Assembly: GCA_963693365.1 (NCBI GenBank)
Contig: CAVNZM010000009.1
Coordinates: forward strand, 9,176,001-9,240,000
DNA: 64,000 nt
Reading direction: 5' to 3'
Origin: Amoebidium appalachense
Lineage: Eukaryota > Ichthyosporea
The notes under the pieces are model-generated. The model did not search any database, was not told where the DNA came from, and worked only from the letters and a program-made list of their open reading frames with translations. A program made the position numbers and the translations under genes. Within the stretch, counting starts at the first letter, position 1. Each line of letters opens with the position of its first letter. This document shows positions 27,059-61,888 of this stretch, one piece after another.

Positions 27059-27573
27059 ACTCCGTATCCCTCCCCCCCCTCCCCCCCCCCCCCCCCCCCG
27101 CCTCCCCCTCCCCGTGCCCTCTCCTTCCCCTGTGCTCTAACGCAAACCAGAGCAACTTCGCACCAGAGCATACCACTCAGGAGAATTGAAAGAAGTGCTC
27201 GGAGGGGGGGGGGGGGGGGGGGGGGAGGGTGTAGACATCAGAAAAACAGGGTGGTGGTAGAAGATCGAAGCCTGGCAGGGGACATGTGGGGAGTGGAGGC
27301 TGATAGTGGGGGGGGGGGGGGGGGGGGGGGGGGGGGAGCAGATAAAAGGGGAACACCGTAACTTTAAAAAGTAAAGATACATGATCAGGAACGGGGTGAA
27401 GGGAAGGGGAGGAAAGGGGAAGAGGGGCGGGAGGGGAGGTGGAGGTGTAGGGGGGAGAGGGGGTAGGGGAACGGGGGTGGGAGGAAGGGAGGGAGAGAGG
27501 GAGGGGGAGAGGGACAGGGGGGGGGGGGGGGGGGGGGAGAAAGAGAGTGTGAGAGTGTGTGTGTGTGTGAGAG

Positions 27574-27644
<71 letters not shown>

Positions 27645-28210
27645 TGTGTGTGTGTGTGTGAATGAGTAAGATGCGAAGGAGGGGGGCTGACAGAGAAAGG
27701 AGAAAGGGAAAGGAAGGGGAAGAAAAGAATGGGACGGAGAGAGAAAAAGGGAGCACCGGAGCGAGAGAGAAATTGGGAGATATAGAAAGAGACAATATGC
27801 CATACATTTTGCACACTTCTTGTTGATGTGCTGTGCACACAGGCGGTGCCACAATGTGTCATCATTGGCCATGTCCCTCCACCGCTTCGAAACCTGCAGC
27901 CTCACATCAGCACCAACCCAGCCTCCCCCCCCTTCCCCCTGTTCCCACCCCCTCCCCCGTTCCATTCCACTCCTCTTCCCCCCCCCCCCCCCCTCCCCCC
28001 CCCCCCCTTCCCCCCTTCCCCCACCTCCCCACATTCCCCCACGGCACACACCACCACAATCTCCCCCTTCACCAAAGTGCTCTCAGTTCTGTCTCCTTCC
28101 CCCCTCCCCCCCGACCTCATCCGTGACCTACTCAAATGAGCAACCGGTTGCCCTGTAACAGGCCATAAACAGCATCCAAGCAAGGCGATATTGATGCTGT
28201 TGGAGATGGT

Positions 28211-28248
<38 letters not shown>

Positions 28249-28259
28249 GGGGGGGGGGG

Positions 28260-28290
<31 letters not shown>

Positions 28291-29370
28291 AGGGGGGGGG
28301 GGGGGGGGGGAGGGGGGACAAGGGGGAGTAATTTGAAATTCATAAAGTGAAGTAGACGTTGATTTCCAGTAAAAGAGGAGGGAATAAATTCATAGGAGAT
28401 AGAGACATAGAACACACAGGCAAGAAACAGCCACGCACAAACACGCCTAGAAGAGAACAAACAGGTGACCAAAAGGGACCTCATTCATAAAACACAAGGT
28501 GGTACAAACAGAACCTCCCCTCCCTCTCCAGCCACCCCCCCCCCCCCCCCTTCTCCCCCCCTTCTCCACCCTCCCCCCTTCCCCCCCCCCCCCCCCCCCC
28601 CAGGCCCAGGGATGATAACTCTTACCTGAGAAGCAAAGCATAGGGAGCGGGCGTCACAAAACGAGAAGATGTATTTAGCCAGTTTGTCAGGCAGTCGGCT
28701 GATGAAGTCTACCCGTAGTTGGGGCTCGATCTCACGGTATACGTGCGAAACTGGTAAAATAAACATGTGAGTACCATGGAAGGAATAGGGCTTGTATATT
28801 GATGGAACAATATTATCCCACGACAAAAACACTGTCTAAACTAGAACATGCTCCAAACACATAAACATAAAGGGAGCCTCATGACCAGAGGTTGCCCGAG
28901 CCCCCAGTCTTTCTTGTGCACCTACAGGGATTGTGAGCCCCCCTCCCCCCCCCCCCCCTCCTCCCCCTCCCCCCTGTCTCTCCTTTCCACCTACCCGCCC
29001 CCCTCTCCGCTCTCCTCCTCCAACAAAAAAGAAATGTACGTTAGTTATAGATGCAAAAAAACAGCCGCTCATTTGCAAGGATGGACAAAGGAACACGAAC
29101 ACAACCAAAAAGACATGGACGGACCCACGCCACCCGCCACACGTGAACGCACACACACGATCACCCACACGCATGCCAACAACTATGGAGCACCACCCTC
29201 CCTCCCCTCCCCTCCCCCCACGCCCCCCCTTCCCCTCCCCCCCACCCCCCTCCCCCCTTTCCCCGGCTGCCCCGCCCCTCTCTCGCTCCCGGCTCAATAC
29301 CCCCTTCTCTCTCCACGCCCTCCTGCCCCCTCCTCCCCCTCCTCCCCACCCTCCCTGCCGGCCTGCCCCC

Positions 29371-29401
<31 letters not shown>

Positions 29402-29582
29402 ACCCACCCACCCACTTACTTATTGGCACATTTGCCTTTGTCTGCTCTATCAGCGCACTAAACAGGTCCTGTCTTTCCCTGTCGTTGAGGTGTGAAAACC
29501 AGGTGGCAATCCGGTCCACGGAGGTAGAAAAGTCTGAGGGATCTAGGCTTAGTCCTTTCCCTTGAACTCCCTCGGAAGCCAT
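20668..29582 (-). CDS. F-box / WD40-repeat protein (SCF ubiquitin-ligase substrate receptor)
   Basis: Eleven exons on the minus strand: 29582-29420, 28750-28626, 27893-27806, 26867-26770, 26088-25894, 25272-25162, 24383-24282, 23646-23527, 22770-22653, 21618-21535 and 20801-20668. They join in phase to 445 codons plus TAG. An N-terminal helix ([18 protein letters not shown]) resembles the dimerisation segment of Cdc4/beta-TrCP proteins. The F-box (about 66-110) contains [17 protein letters not shown] and [15 protein letters not shown] linker with WRKGHYE, like the NWR segment of this family, precedes seven WD repeats ([33 protein letters not shown] and so on). Family role: the F-box binds Skp1 and the propeller binds phosphorylated substrates. 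Seven blades recall beta-TrCP and the linker recalls FBXW7, so the subfamily is open. The start is the first ATG, with A at -3 and G at +4. Confidence 0.9.
20811..20962 (-). repeat. diverged tandem repeat, about 38-bp period, in the last F-box gene intron
   Basis: On the plus strand GGTGAGATA followed by GGAAA..TCAGGTATTTGATT recurs about four times, with increasing divergence, immediately upstream (gene sense) of the last exon. Confidence 0.7.
21190..21290 (-). repeat. poly-C-tailed A-type repeat in minus orientation
   Basis: The reverse complement contains CTTTATGTGTCTTGCAC, TTTCTCATCGTGTA and then a C-rich end. This matches 35890-35957 on the plus strand (CATGTGTCCTGCACC, CTTCTCATCGTGTATGCG, then C-rich). 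It is again sense relative to its host, the minus-strand F-box gene. Confidence 0.6.
21391..21899. repeat. (GT)n, G-run and (AG)n microsatellite block flanking the WD6 exon
   Basis: (GT)n at 21391-21478, a G-run of about 50 at 21738-21789 and (AG)n at 21825-21899 surround the small 84-bp exon 21535-21618. Confidence 0.95.
22773..22826. repeat. (GT)n abutting the acceptor of the WD5 exon
   Basis: In gene sense this is (AC)n running directly into the acceptor CAG at 22771-22773. The same intron begins at 23526 with (GT)n in gene sense, so its ends are complementary. Confidence 0.95.
27576..27641. repeat. (AG)n microsatellite in F-box gene intron 3
   Basis: Perfect (GA)n of about 65 bp, followed by (GT)n. 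The intron also has two G-runs (27205-27228 and 27309-27336). Confidence 0.95.
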
Positions 29583-30366
29583 GTTTGTGTTAGATCCTTT
29601 GTGTGGAACACGACGTGGTAAATACGAAATAGCGACGGTAAAGTCTTCTAGTAACAATTGCCTAATATTATTAATTCAAAAACTCTTTGAGAAAGACAAC
29701 CTTATGCCATAAATGTGTGAACAAGCAAGAACATCGCCTAGACTGCCTTTCTTAAACGAAGCCCTGAGCTCTCCTTTTTGCGCGCGCTCTCTTCATCTCC
29801 AGTTCTCTCGTTTTGTAAATGGTGTGACGTAACTGCAAATGGCCTGTTGGCCGCATGACGCCATCCATGACGCCATTGTGACGTCACATTGCACTACAGT
29901 GGGCCAACAAGTACTTAGAATAGCATAGTTGGGCTTATTGTACTAAAAATACACACATGGCTCACCGATGAAAGTCGGCCCCTAGCTTGGCCCAACTTGA
30001 AGCACTGGTAGTCAAGTTTCGCGCCAGTCGTTGAGTGGCGGTGCGCGTCTTGAACGAGCAGAAAGGAGAGAGGGAGCGAGAACGAGAAATAGTACTTTGT
30101 AAGAATATAGTACTTAGTAAGAAGACGAGCCAGAGACATGACTGTATACACCAGGTTTAGTCCCCTGTAATGTATATCGAGAGTCTCTCTAGACAATCTC
30201 TGTTTCATGTTGTTTGTGGCATGCCCCGTGAATTAAGCAGGTGCCTGGCTGGATCTGTGAGCCGTCTGTGGGCTCTGTATCATCACTGCCAAGATATTAC
30301 ATCTAAGCATATAAGAAAGAATGGGAAGCAACCGTTGAGAAGCTTTTTCTGGCTCATGGCGTCAAG
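29583..30366. promoter_or_regulatory. shared divergent promoter region of the F-box and ASAP genes
   Basis: The two genes start on opposite strands 784 bp apart. This interval is free of microsatellites, unlike its surroundings. It contains the TGACG cluster at 29825-29886 and a palindrome GGCCTGTTGGCC (29841-29852). I see no clear TATA box. Shared regulation is inferred from layout only. Confidence 0.6.
29825..29886. promoter_or_regulatory. cluster of four CRE/ATF-like TGACG motifs
   Basis: TGACGTAA at 29825, TGACGCCA at 29856 and 29868, and the palindromic TGACGTCA at 29879. Start-to-start spacings are 31, 12 and 11 bp. TGACGTCA is the consensus for CREB/ATF bZIP dimers in animals and fungi. 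The cluster sits about 240 bp from the F-box start codon and 480 bp from the ASAP start codon. Confidence 0.6.

Positions 30367-30376
<10 letters not shown>
30170..30376 (+). other. upstream open reading frame overlapping the ASAP start codon
   Basis: A 68-codon frame starts at ATG 30170 and includes in-frame ATG 30356 (minimal peptide MASRWR). It ends at TAA 30374-30376, seven bases past the proposed ASAP ATG (30367) and in a different frame. If transcribed in the leader it would reduce or regulate ASAP initiation. The transcription start is unknown. Confidence 0.35.
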
Positions 30377-54216
<23,840 letters not shown>

Positions 54217-54218
54217 AT

Positions 54219-54373
<155 letters not shown>

Positions 54374-54587
54374 GTGTGTTTTGAGAGGGGAAGGGCACTT
54401 GGTATGTATGGTAAATGCTTGTAACATGAAGGTTATGCATGTGTATGAATGTGTTATCTTCACTGTTTTATAAAAGACCTGATTTTAGTATTGAAGAATT
54501 TTTCAATATCACATATCACAAGCTCAACCCTGATATGGATATATAATATATCCAAAACTATGGATACAGAATACGTCTGTTACTCAC

Positions 54588-54890
54588 CAAAATTGGTCTG
54601 AAATGATTGATCTCGACTTGGTTAACGGGGATGCTATCGCTATTCCCTTTCCATGCAAGTAGTAGATTCACATGCATAAGATTGTTGGCGTAATAGATCG
54701 TAATGATTGCTGCAATGTTATCTTGGTAGCGAGGTATGCGAAATTTTAAAAAAATCTTTCCTGTTGTCACGATATCAAGGTTCAGAATCTCAGGTTCTTT
54801 GGCATTTACTACTATCATCTGTAACGCTGCAATTACCAGGTGACTATGTATTCCAACATTCTGGCTCCAAATAAATTTCATCAAAGCCAA
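54588..54890 (-). CDS. internal coding exon of an unrecognised minus-strand gene
   Basis: In minus sense a clean acceptor (CATTTCCGCAG) opens a 101-codon frame, in phase 0 at both ends, that closes at the strong donor TTTTG|GTGAGT. The peptide has varied, beta-strand-like composition (for example LDIVTTGKIFLKFRIP, AAIITIYYANNLMH) and no repeat content. I recognise no family. It may continue the gene at 55287-56066, but no donor there joins convincingly in phase. A downstream exon may start at AATCAG|GTC near 54463. Confidence 0.55.
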
Positions 54891-55286
54891 CTGCGGAAAT
54901 GTGTGCACGTGGGTAGATTGTTACAAAATAACTTCCAAAGAGAACAAAAAAAAAAAAAAAAAAAAAAAAGTACAAAGTTTGCATACATTGTATTATGAGT
55001 AAAAAACTTCAACCCGAATTCGATCACATCAATACTTAGTTCGTATACACGTAAGCTTTCTCTAGAATCTCCACGTGCACATGTGTGTAGGTTTAAGTCA
55101 CACGTTTGGTGTACGAAATATCAGAGTCATTGACCTCGGCTGTAAAAAACTAGATCGTCTGAAAAAGAAAACCACAAGTACATGCATATTCATAATGACA
55201 TTGAATCCTTAGCCATCTAACATGCATTCCCACTCAGCGCCGCGGGTGAGGCAACCAGAGCTCTAGGGGCATTTTGCAGTATCATC

Positions 55287-56066
55287 TCAAACATAAAAAT
55301 GATATTTGTTCCGCATGATATCTCGAAACATTGACTCTTTTGCAGCGCTGGGCGCCGGCCTAGGGGCAATCTCCACATCTCCCACCACAGCCACATGGAT
55401 ATGCCACCGTGTGCATCTCTCTTTAGACATGAGCCGTTCCTTCGCATTTTTGGTTGCCCAAACTTTCAGTTTTCCTCGGGAGTCAATCGCTAAACGAATG
55501 TCTTTTTGTTCGCTCCTGTCTCGGCAGCTCGCCAAGGAATAATCGGTGTCGTGTGTTTGTTCGAAATAACGCGGTGTTGTAAAGCCCGGTGTGTTGAACT
55601 CAAGACCCGGGTCGAGCCACCAGCCGTGGGTGATGGTTCTTGTTTTGGGCACCAGAACGAACGTGAAGTTAGAGGAGGTGAGTCTGCGGGTGCGCGCAAA
55701 GTCGAGGGACTTGTGCACGAACACGTTGTATTGGGAAAGCGTGCCGTGTTCCATAGGAAAATCGGTGGAATACGGAGCTGCTAAAGGTGCACGTGGCTTG
55801 TACTGGTCGTGTGTTTGTGAGGATAAACCGTGCCAACAACATATTTCGTTTGAATTTGGCAGCAGGTTACCGACTTTGAACCAGGAAACTTTGAGGTGCT
55901 TTGGAAGACCATGGTCCCACCAGAAACGATCTGTGGTGCCCCGAATAATACCCGTTTTGTGTATTGCGAGTAGTCCGAGCGGGGTGGTGTGGTGTACGAG
56001 TCTGGGGATTATTGGTAGTAACTCCATGCTTCTTGAAATTTCAGCCGATAATAAATGGGCACACAT
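55287..56066 (-). CDS. hypothetical protein, about 260 codons, uninterrupted frame
   Basis: The longest non-repetitive open frame in the window. ATG 56066 (MCAHLLSAEIS) or ATG 56027 (MELLPIIPRL), with A at -3 and G at +4, could start it. It ends at TGA 55287. Composition is balanced, with several Trp and Cys residues (FWWDHGLPKHLKVSWF, THGWWLDPGLEF). Near the N-terminus LVHHTTPLGLLAIHKTGIIRGT has the spacing H-[HY]-T-[TS]-x2-GL-x2-I-x2-[TS]-G, seen at the first strand and helix of some ADP-ribosyltransferase-like folds. That resemblance is weak and no catalytic residues can be assigned. It could be a single-exon gene or the long 5' exon of a gene including 54588-54890. Confidence 0.55.
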   Translation of the reverse strand: MCAHLLSAEISRSMELLPIIPRLVHHTTPLGLLAIHKTGIIRGTTDRFWWDHGLPKHLKVSWFKVGNLLPNSNEICCWHGLSSQTHDQYKPRAPLAAPYSTDFPMEHGTLSQYNVFVHKSLDFARTRRLTSSNFTFVLVPKTRTITHGWWLDPGLEFNTPGFTTPRYFEQTHDTDYSLASCRDRSEQKDIRLAIDSRGKLKVWATKNAKERLMSKERCTRWHIHVAVVGDVEIAPRPAPSAAKESMFRDIMRNKYHFYV

Positions 56067-56072
56067 ACGCAC

Positions 56073-56971
56073 ACACGTGTGGGTTTTTGTGTTTCAGATG
56101 TGCGGTGCTCGGCTCGGCTCCCCGCACTCAGAATAAATTTAAAACAAACAGTGGACGTGTACTTGTGCTCTGTGCGTGCGTTATCTGGCCATGGGAAACC
56201 TAAACGCATGTGCCCATGTCGCCTTGAGCGATGTGCTACTCACACAGGCTTCAAGGGAGTGCGCTTGCTGCAAGCTCTTGTTGCGACGTAGTATGGTCAT
56301 GTGTAACCGCAAAAATTGCACTTGCACCCTTTGATGCCTGGGACGATCAACCAATAAGTACTGAGCACGAAGATTACGTAACAGCCAACTTAGCATGTGT
56401 CTTTTATCAAACACGATAATGTAAATATATGATTATAAACCAATCCATACGCAACACCGCCCGCCTATAAGTCAGAGGTAGAAATATGTGCACAGTATGA
56501 TATTGTGATCCGGTGCCTTAACTTTCTTTCGGACCTACCGATGCTAGCCTCTGCTTACCCATAATATGTAATAGGGGTGTCATATACTACGATGGCGCTC
56601 ATTGTTGCCACGGCCCTCTGAAGAGGGCCGTGTTGTTGCCTAGCATGTACATATGTCACTGGCTGCAATTGATTGGCTGCGCTGGAAAACGCAGTAGGCC
56701 GTCGAATGTGGCTGGGCCTCCGGCAGTGTCCACGCAATAAAAAGTGTGTAAACCCCTTGTGTTACTCCACTGCACCCACACGTCTCTGTGAAACGGTTTT
56801 TTTTTGGTATTCACAACAGTACCGTAGCCTACATATGTTACATCCCCGCGGTGGCAGATATGCTAGCTCAGCAAAAAGCACCGCTGAGCGCGTGAGACCC
56901 TTCAGCTGATCACGGTGATGCGCATGCATCATGACATGCATATACACTAATATTAGTTCAGATTGCTTATT

Positions 56972-57013
<42 letters not shown>

Positions 57014-57570
57014 TGCACTTTGTATTGCAATTTTCTTATGTTTTTGCTTCGCTCCAAAAAATGCGATGACGTAATGAAGGGCTGGGAGAAGAGCTACTCA
57101 TATACCAAATTACGCTTTAAGTGATCAAAGTTTAAAAGTGAATAAAATACAGGCTTTGGTCAACTAATTGATATTTTTATAAATAACGCGACGCACATTT
57201 ATTGTATAAGCAACATGGGGTGTCCGCCGCTTATTTTATGTGAAAACAAAAGAACTATGATTTTGTCATAGACGATCGGCCAGCGCCCTGACAGTCGGAG
57301 GCTTAGCCGGACGGATTTTGGCCGATTTTGACGATGAAGGAAGCGTCGGACATCCCCGACACCCTGTGTCATTATTACGCGTTTCTTATTTCCAACAACT
57401 TTTCATAATGAACCAACGCCGGTTTTCTAAGTAAAAACGAGTGAAACTGCGCCTCCCCCGATCTGGTGAGGGCAGCCCTTACCCTAGCCCTTTCGGAAAG
57501 TGAGGCCCGAATCTTGTAGGCAAGCCATATAAGGTTACACAGACAAATTCCAATGGGAATTCCGAACTAG
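56073..57570. other. intergenic DNA with no supported gene apart from small inverted repeats
   Basis: Unique, moderately AT-rich sequence, containing the palindrome at 56609-56632 and a 38-bp poly-G run (56973-57010). Short open frames exist on both strands, but none has splice or family support. Confidence 0.5.
56609..56632. repeat. 24-bp perfect palindrome flanked by 8-bp direct repeats
   Basis: CACGGCCCTCT, GA, AGAGGGCCGTG. TTGTTGCC occurs on both sides (56602-56609 and 56633-56640; the left copy overlaps the first base of the palindrome). The arms equal those of the palindrome at 2244-2283 except for one base, changed together with its partner in the opposite arm. Confidence 0.88.
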
Positions 57571-57609
57571 TGGCCCGACGGGTGCAAGGTAGGAAGCAGC
57601 CAGCGGCGT

Positions 57610-57859
57610 ATGAGTTGCCGGAAGGTCAATCCCAAAATTGAAGAGAAGGCTGGTCGTTTACCAGCTAGCTTGGTAATTAGGGCAACAAAGATGCTGTTGG
57701 AAAACGTTAATAGTGCAAATGCTGTGAGTAGCCGTGAGAGAGACTCGGAGGAGGAGGAGATAGGAGGAGGAAGACGATGAGGAAGAGGAAGAGGAGGAAG
57801 AGGAAGAGGAGGAAGATGAAGAGGAGGAGGGGGAGGACGACAACGAATGGGATGAGTGA
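57610..57859 (+). pseudogene. small acidic-tailed protein gene, frame-broken (histone-fold-like start?)
   Basis: From ATG 57610 a 56-codon frame reads MSCRKVNPKIEEKAGRLPAS and on to NVNSANAVSSRERDSEEEE, then closes at TGA 57778-57780. In another frame, from 57764 to TGA 57857-57859, an acidic run continues and ends DDNEWDE. One indel within the GAG repeats would join them, and I infer a break or a very short intron. LPASLVIRATKMLLENVN has the spacing of histone-fold helix 1 in Dpb4/POLE3 proteins (LP...x-R-x2-K), which also carry acidic tails, but the rest of the fold is missing. Low certainty. Confidence 0.3.
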
Positions 57860-58958
57860 TGGTAGTTTGAGGTGGTACTAATTAAATGTTATGTTCTATA
57901 TTAATGTCAAAAAAGTATCACATGGGTGTTGAGTTTTGTGTGTTGGACGGTTGGTCGATTTCAAGTACATGTACAAGGATATTGGTCCTACGCCGCGAGG
58001 GTAATGAATTTGTGAAAAGATATTGGCCAGTTGATGTGTTGTGATGTCAATACGTGCACGCTTTTATTTTGTAGAGAAAATGATGAGGGCTAACATATGC
58101 ACTCAAGCAAGGAGCAAGGACGTAACATACATAAATGCACGCATAAACATGTACTCATAACGTGACACGGACATGCAGGCACAATCACTCATGCACACAC
58201 AGACACACACACACTCACACACCTACTCGTCTCATAACTACCATCGTACGGTACTTTTAAATTGTTATCCAAAGCTCTTCCTTTTCACCCGATAATGAAT
58301 AAAATATCAGTAAGATAGAAGCATATTAGTTTAGTTAGAAGCACTGATACGTTTGCTTGCGACCACCACACTTGATCAACTTTAATAAAACGGGAGTTCA
58401 TTCTAAAAACGTAATGTTTCTGCTTTTTTTGTCCGTAACTTGTTCACACTTCTTGTTCACTGGCAAAAAAAAAGGGCATATCATGAATAACTGGTTGGGT
58501 GGGGGAGAAGGGCGCGGGGGACGGGGGGGGGGGGGGGGGGGGGGGGGGGCACCTCAGTGTAAGGCTGCCCAATCAATAAAGAAAAGTACGCGCTTGGGCA
58601 AGGAGATACAATAATCGTACAAAGACGTAGGTTTCCTAATATGGAAAGGAATGCTACTTGCTCGCGGCCCAAAAGAGCCATATAGGAGGCACCTACGAGA
58701 ACGTACTGGCGAATACATCAATGGGATGCTGCGGGATATCATTAACTTGCTTATTCTCAGGGTCTAAAGCGAGCCAGGCCTTATTATATAATGTGCAATG
58801 CTCGTCCACTATCTGGGGATAAAAAAATAAAGGAGATATGCACGGACGAATCTGTGTGGTTGTATAACTAGATATCTACGCGAATAAAAATTGCATGTCT
58901 ACAAATAAGATATGCACATTCATAGACCAATGGTGCGCACAAAATCCCCCCCCCCCCC

Positions 58959-58991
<33 letters not shown>

Positions 58992-59290
58992 CACCCCACC
59001 CCACCCCACCCCCTCTCCCCTTCCCGCTCTCCCTGCGTGATCACACCTCCTATCAGTGTATAATGCGCAGCATTGGAGTTACTCCGGCTAGATAGTCCCC
59101 TCCCCCCCCCCCCCCCCCCTCCTCCTCCTCCCCTCCTCTCCCCCCCCCTCCCCCCCTCCTCCTCCTCCCCTACCCCTCCCCCCCCCCCCCTCGGGGAGAG
59201 AGGGACTTAAGGGGGAGGGGGGGGGGGGGGGGAGGATGGGGGAGGGGGAACAAAAGGTCCCAACCACCACCACTACAAGTAACACTACCG
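57860..59290. other. intergenic DNA with no supported gene
   Basis: Mostly unique up to 58.5 kb, then poly-G (58525-58549), CA and (CCCCA)n tracts (58947-59010) and C-rich/G-rich runs to 59240. Nothing coding recognised. Confidence 0.5.
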
Positions 59291-59299
59291 CCACCACAC

Positions 59300-59494
59300 A
59301 CACAAAAGATAACAACACCCATTCTGCCCTCCTAGACCATCTCCTCCCCACCAAAACGCCAGCAGCTCTTACCCCTTTCCCCTCCCCACTCATTTCTCCC
59401 CACTCACCACTGCCTCCACAGGCGCTGTTTAGGCACCGGAACAGATAGTTCGGCCCCAGCCGGAGTGGGTTTTTTTTCTTTTTTTTTTTTTTTT

Positions 59495-59551
<57 letters not shown>

Positions 59552-60440
59552 GGGGACAGGGGGATGGCCGAGGCTGAAGGAAAAAAGGGAGGGGTCGGAG
59601 GGCACGGGGGGTATGAATTTGACTGTCCTCCCCTCCCCCCTCCCCCATCACCTCGGCTTCTCCGTCCTTCCGCCAAATCATTGCTAAATCTAATGGAAGT
59701 GATTGTCTCAAGAAAAGCACGTGTTGTGTTTCTGACTTTGTTTTCTGCCTGCTCAGTCACTCAACTTGGCAGAAGCAGCAGGAAAAAGTGCAGCAGGTGG
59801 TGAGGAGCCGATAACAAAGACAGGAGCCTCGCTCATCTGAGAGGGGCCAAGGGTAGGGGGGAGGTGGGTGCATGGAGGGGGGAGGGGGGTGGCGGGGGGG
59901 GGGGAGGGGGTGGGACGAGGGGGTGAAATTCCGCGGTACAGGAGCCTCACTAGTATACTGTGGCCTCCACTCTAACGTATTCTTCCCCTTCACCTCCCCC
60001 CGCCCCCCTCCTCCTAGATTCCTCCCCCTTCATCTCCACCTCTTCATGCTGTATCCACATCCCCCCCCTCAACTTGTGGCACAGCCAATTCTTTGCCGCA
60101 CCCTCCCCCCTCCTCACCCACCCCTTCCTCCCCGGCTCCCACCCCCCACTCCCCTCCCCCCCCCCCGAAACAAGACAGCTAGACGAGCCCGTACTACACA
60201 GAACAGATAGGCCATGATAGAAACACCCATGCCCATCATTGCAATATGACCATTGATTTTTGTCCCGCAATCACATGCTCAATTGTTGCTGGCAACAGAA
60301 CCAAGGGCTGGTTGCAGATAACTTCGGTGACCTTCCCATTGATGAGTTTCCATCTCTGATGCAGTCTCTGCTTGCAGCTTTTGCATGAAGTCCGACTCCA
60401 CAAGGTTGCCGTCTATTTATTCCTCTGACATAAAAAGAAA
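59300..60440 (+). repeat. diverged gene-like repeat unit 1
   Basis: Contains three blocks shared with units 2 and 3. Block a: 59305-59470 (CATTCTGCCCTCCT...CTCCACAGGCGC). Block b: 59700-59850, with acceptor TTTTCTGCCTGCTCAG before AEAAGKSAAGGEEPITKTGA and a stop at TGA 59838-59840. Block c: 60180-60390, from acceptor ACTACACAG. In block c one plus frame reads QIGHDRNTHAHHCNMTIDFC and on to stop at 60388-60390. Block c is also partly open in another plus frame (LVADNFGDLP) and on the minus strand, so the coding frame is undecided. No family recognised. Confidence 0.4.
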
Positions 60441-60838
60441 GCTGTGCACTGTCCCGTCCCCATCTTCCGCCCTTGTATAATCAAAGGGCACCTTTGTGTT
60501 CCCCTAGAACCAAACTTCGTTCCCTTCTGTAAATATTTAAAGAAAGCCAACATAATGTTCAACAGTTTCAATGTCCCCCGGGTCCTGTCCCCCTCTCAGA
60601 TCACTGGGCGGAACAAGAGAAGCTTTAACAACAGGTGATGCTGTTGGAACCCCCAATTTGCAGCCTCTGTGGCTTTCATATCTGGGTTCGTAGCATTCAT
60701 CAACACAGTCGACAAGGAGAGAACCTGATCATCCACCTTAAATAGAGCACACACGAAATCCCCCCTTTCTCCCCCCCCTCCCTGGTCGAACCTTTCCTCC
60801 CTTCCCCGTAGCTCTCTCTCTCATTTATCCCCCCCCCC

Positions 60839-60875
<37 letters not shown>

Positions 60876-60939
60876 CTTCCCCCCCCCCTTCCCCCGGCCC
60901 CAGCACCAGCACCAGCATCAGCACTACCACAGCTATCAC

Positions 60940-61483
60940 ACACAAGTGATAATATTGCCCATTCTGCCCTCCTGTTCCAGGACCATCGTTCCCACAAAAC
61001 CACCAGCAGTTCTTAGCCCTTTCCTCCCCCTCACCACGGAGTCTGTCTCCACAGGCGCCTTTAAGCCTAAGGAACCGATTAATCAGCCCCAAGCCGAGTG
61101 GGAGGTCATCAAAAAGCTTCTTTGGCAGGGGGGGAGAGGTGGAAAGGGAGGCGGGAGGCGCAGCGGGAGGAGGGGGGAGGGGAGAGGGTGGGGGGTGGGG
61201 GTGGGGATTTAATTTACCTGGCATAGCCCTGACGCATTTCTTGGATTGGCTCGACATGTGCTCTGAACATTGCCTCATGGTCAGGGGAGCGGCTTCTTCA
61301 TGGGAAAAATAACCTTTCAAGCCTCAAAGGTCATTTATAACCGGGGGTGCAAAAACTGCTCGCACACACACTTAAAAATTCTTTCTGCTAGCAGAGTTCG
61401 GCATGTTCAAGCCACCAACGAGTCCCTAACAGTTATTATATCGTCTCCTTTCCTCCCCCCTCCTCTCCCCTCCCCCCCCCCCC

Positions 61484-61518
<35 letters not shown>

Positions 61519-61856
61519 TTCACCTAATAATTAACAATTGTTGCCAACTTACATCATCTCAATGAACCACACGTGTAGAAAATGTGGACGTTGTTGGACT
61601 TAAGCCAAGTTGCTTTTGGTCCTTTCGTCCCAGCACCATCAGCAGAGCGAAGTGGTTCAGATGGCGGGGAGTTCATAACAATACAGAAGTCTCAGAGACT
61701 CTCATGAAATGGGGCTCGGGGGGGCTAGGGTGAGAGGAAAGGGGGGGTGGGGGAGAGGGAACTTCAAGGGGGAGGAATCCGATAGAATACATTCACTTGT
61801 GAGCTCAACTGAGTCTGCAACTTATTCTTCCTCTTGACGAAGCTCCCCCCCCCCCC

Positions 61857-61888
<32 letters not shown>

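Noticed and set aside
57658-57843. Minus-strand poly-Ser frame
   Set aside because: It is the complement of the GAG/GAA acidic run on the plus strand.
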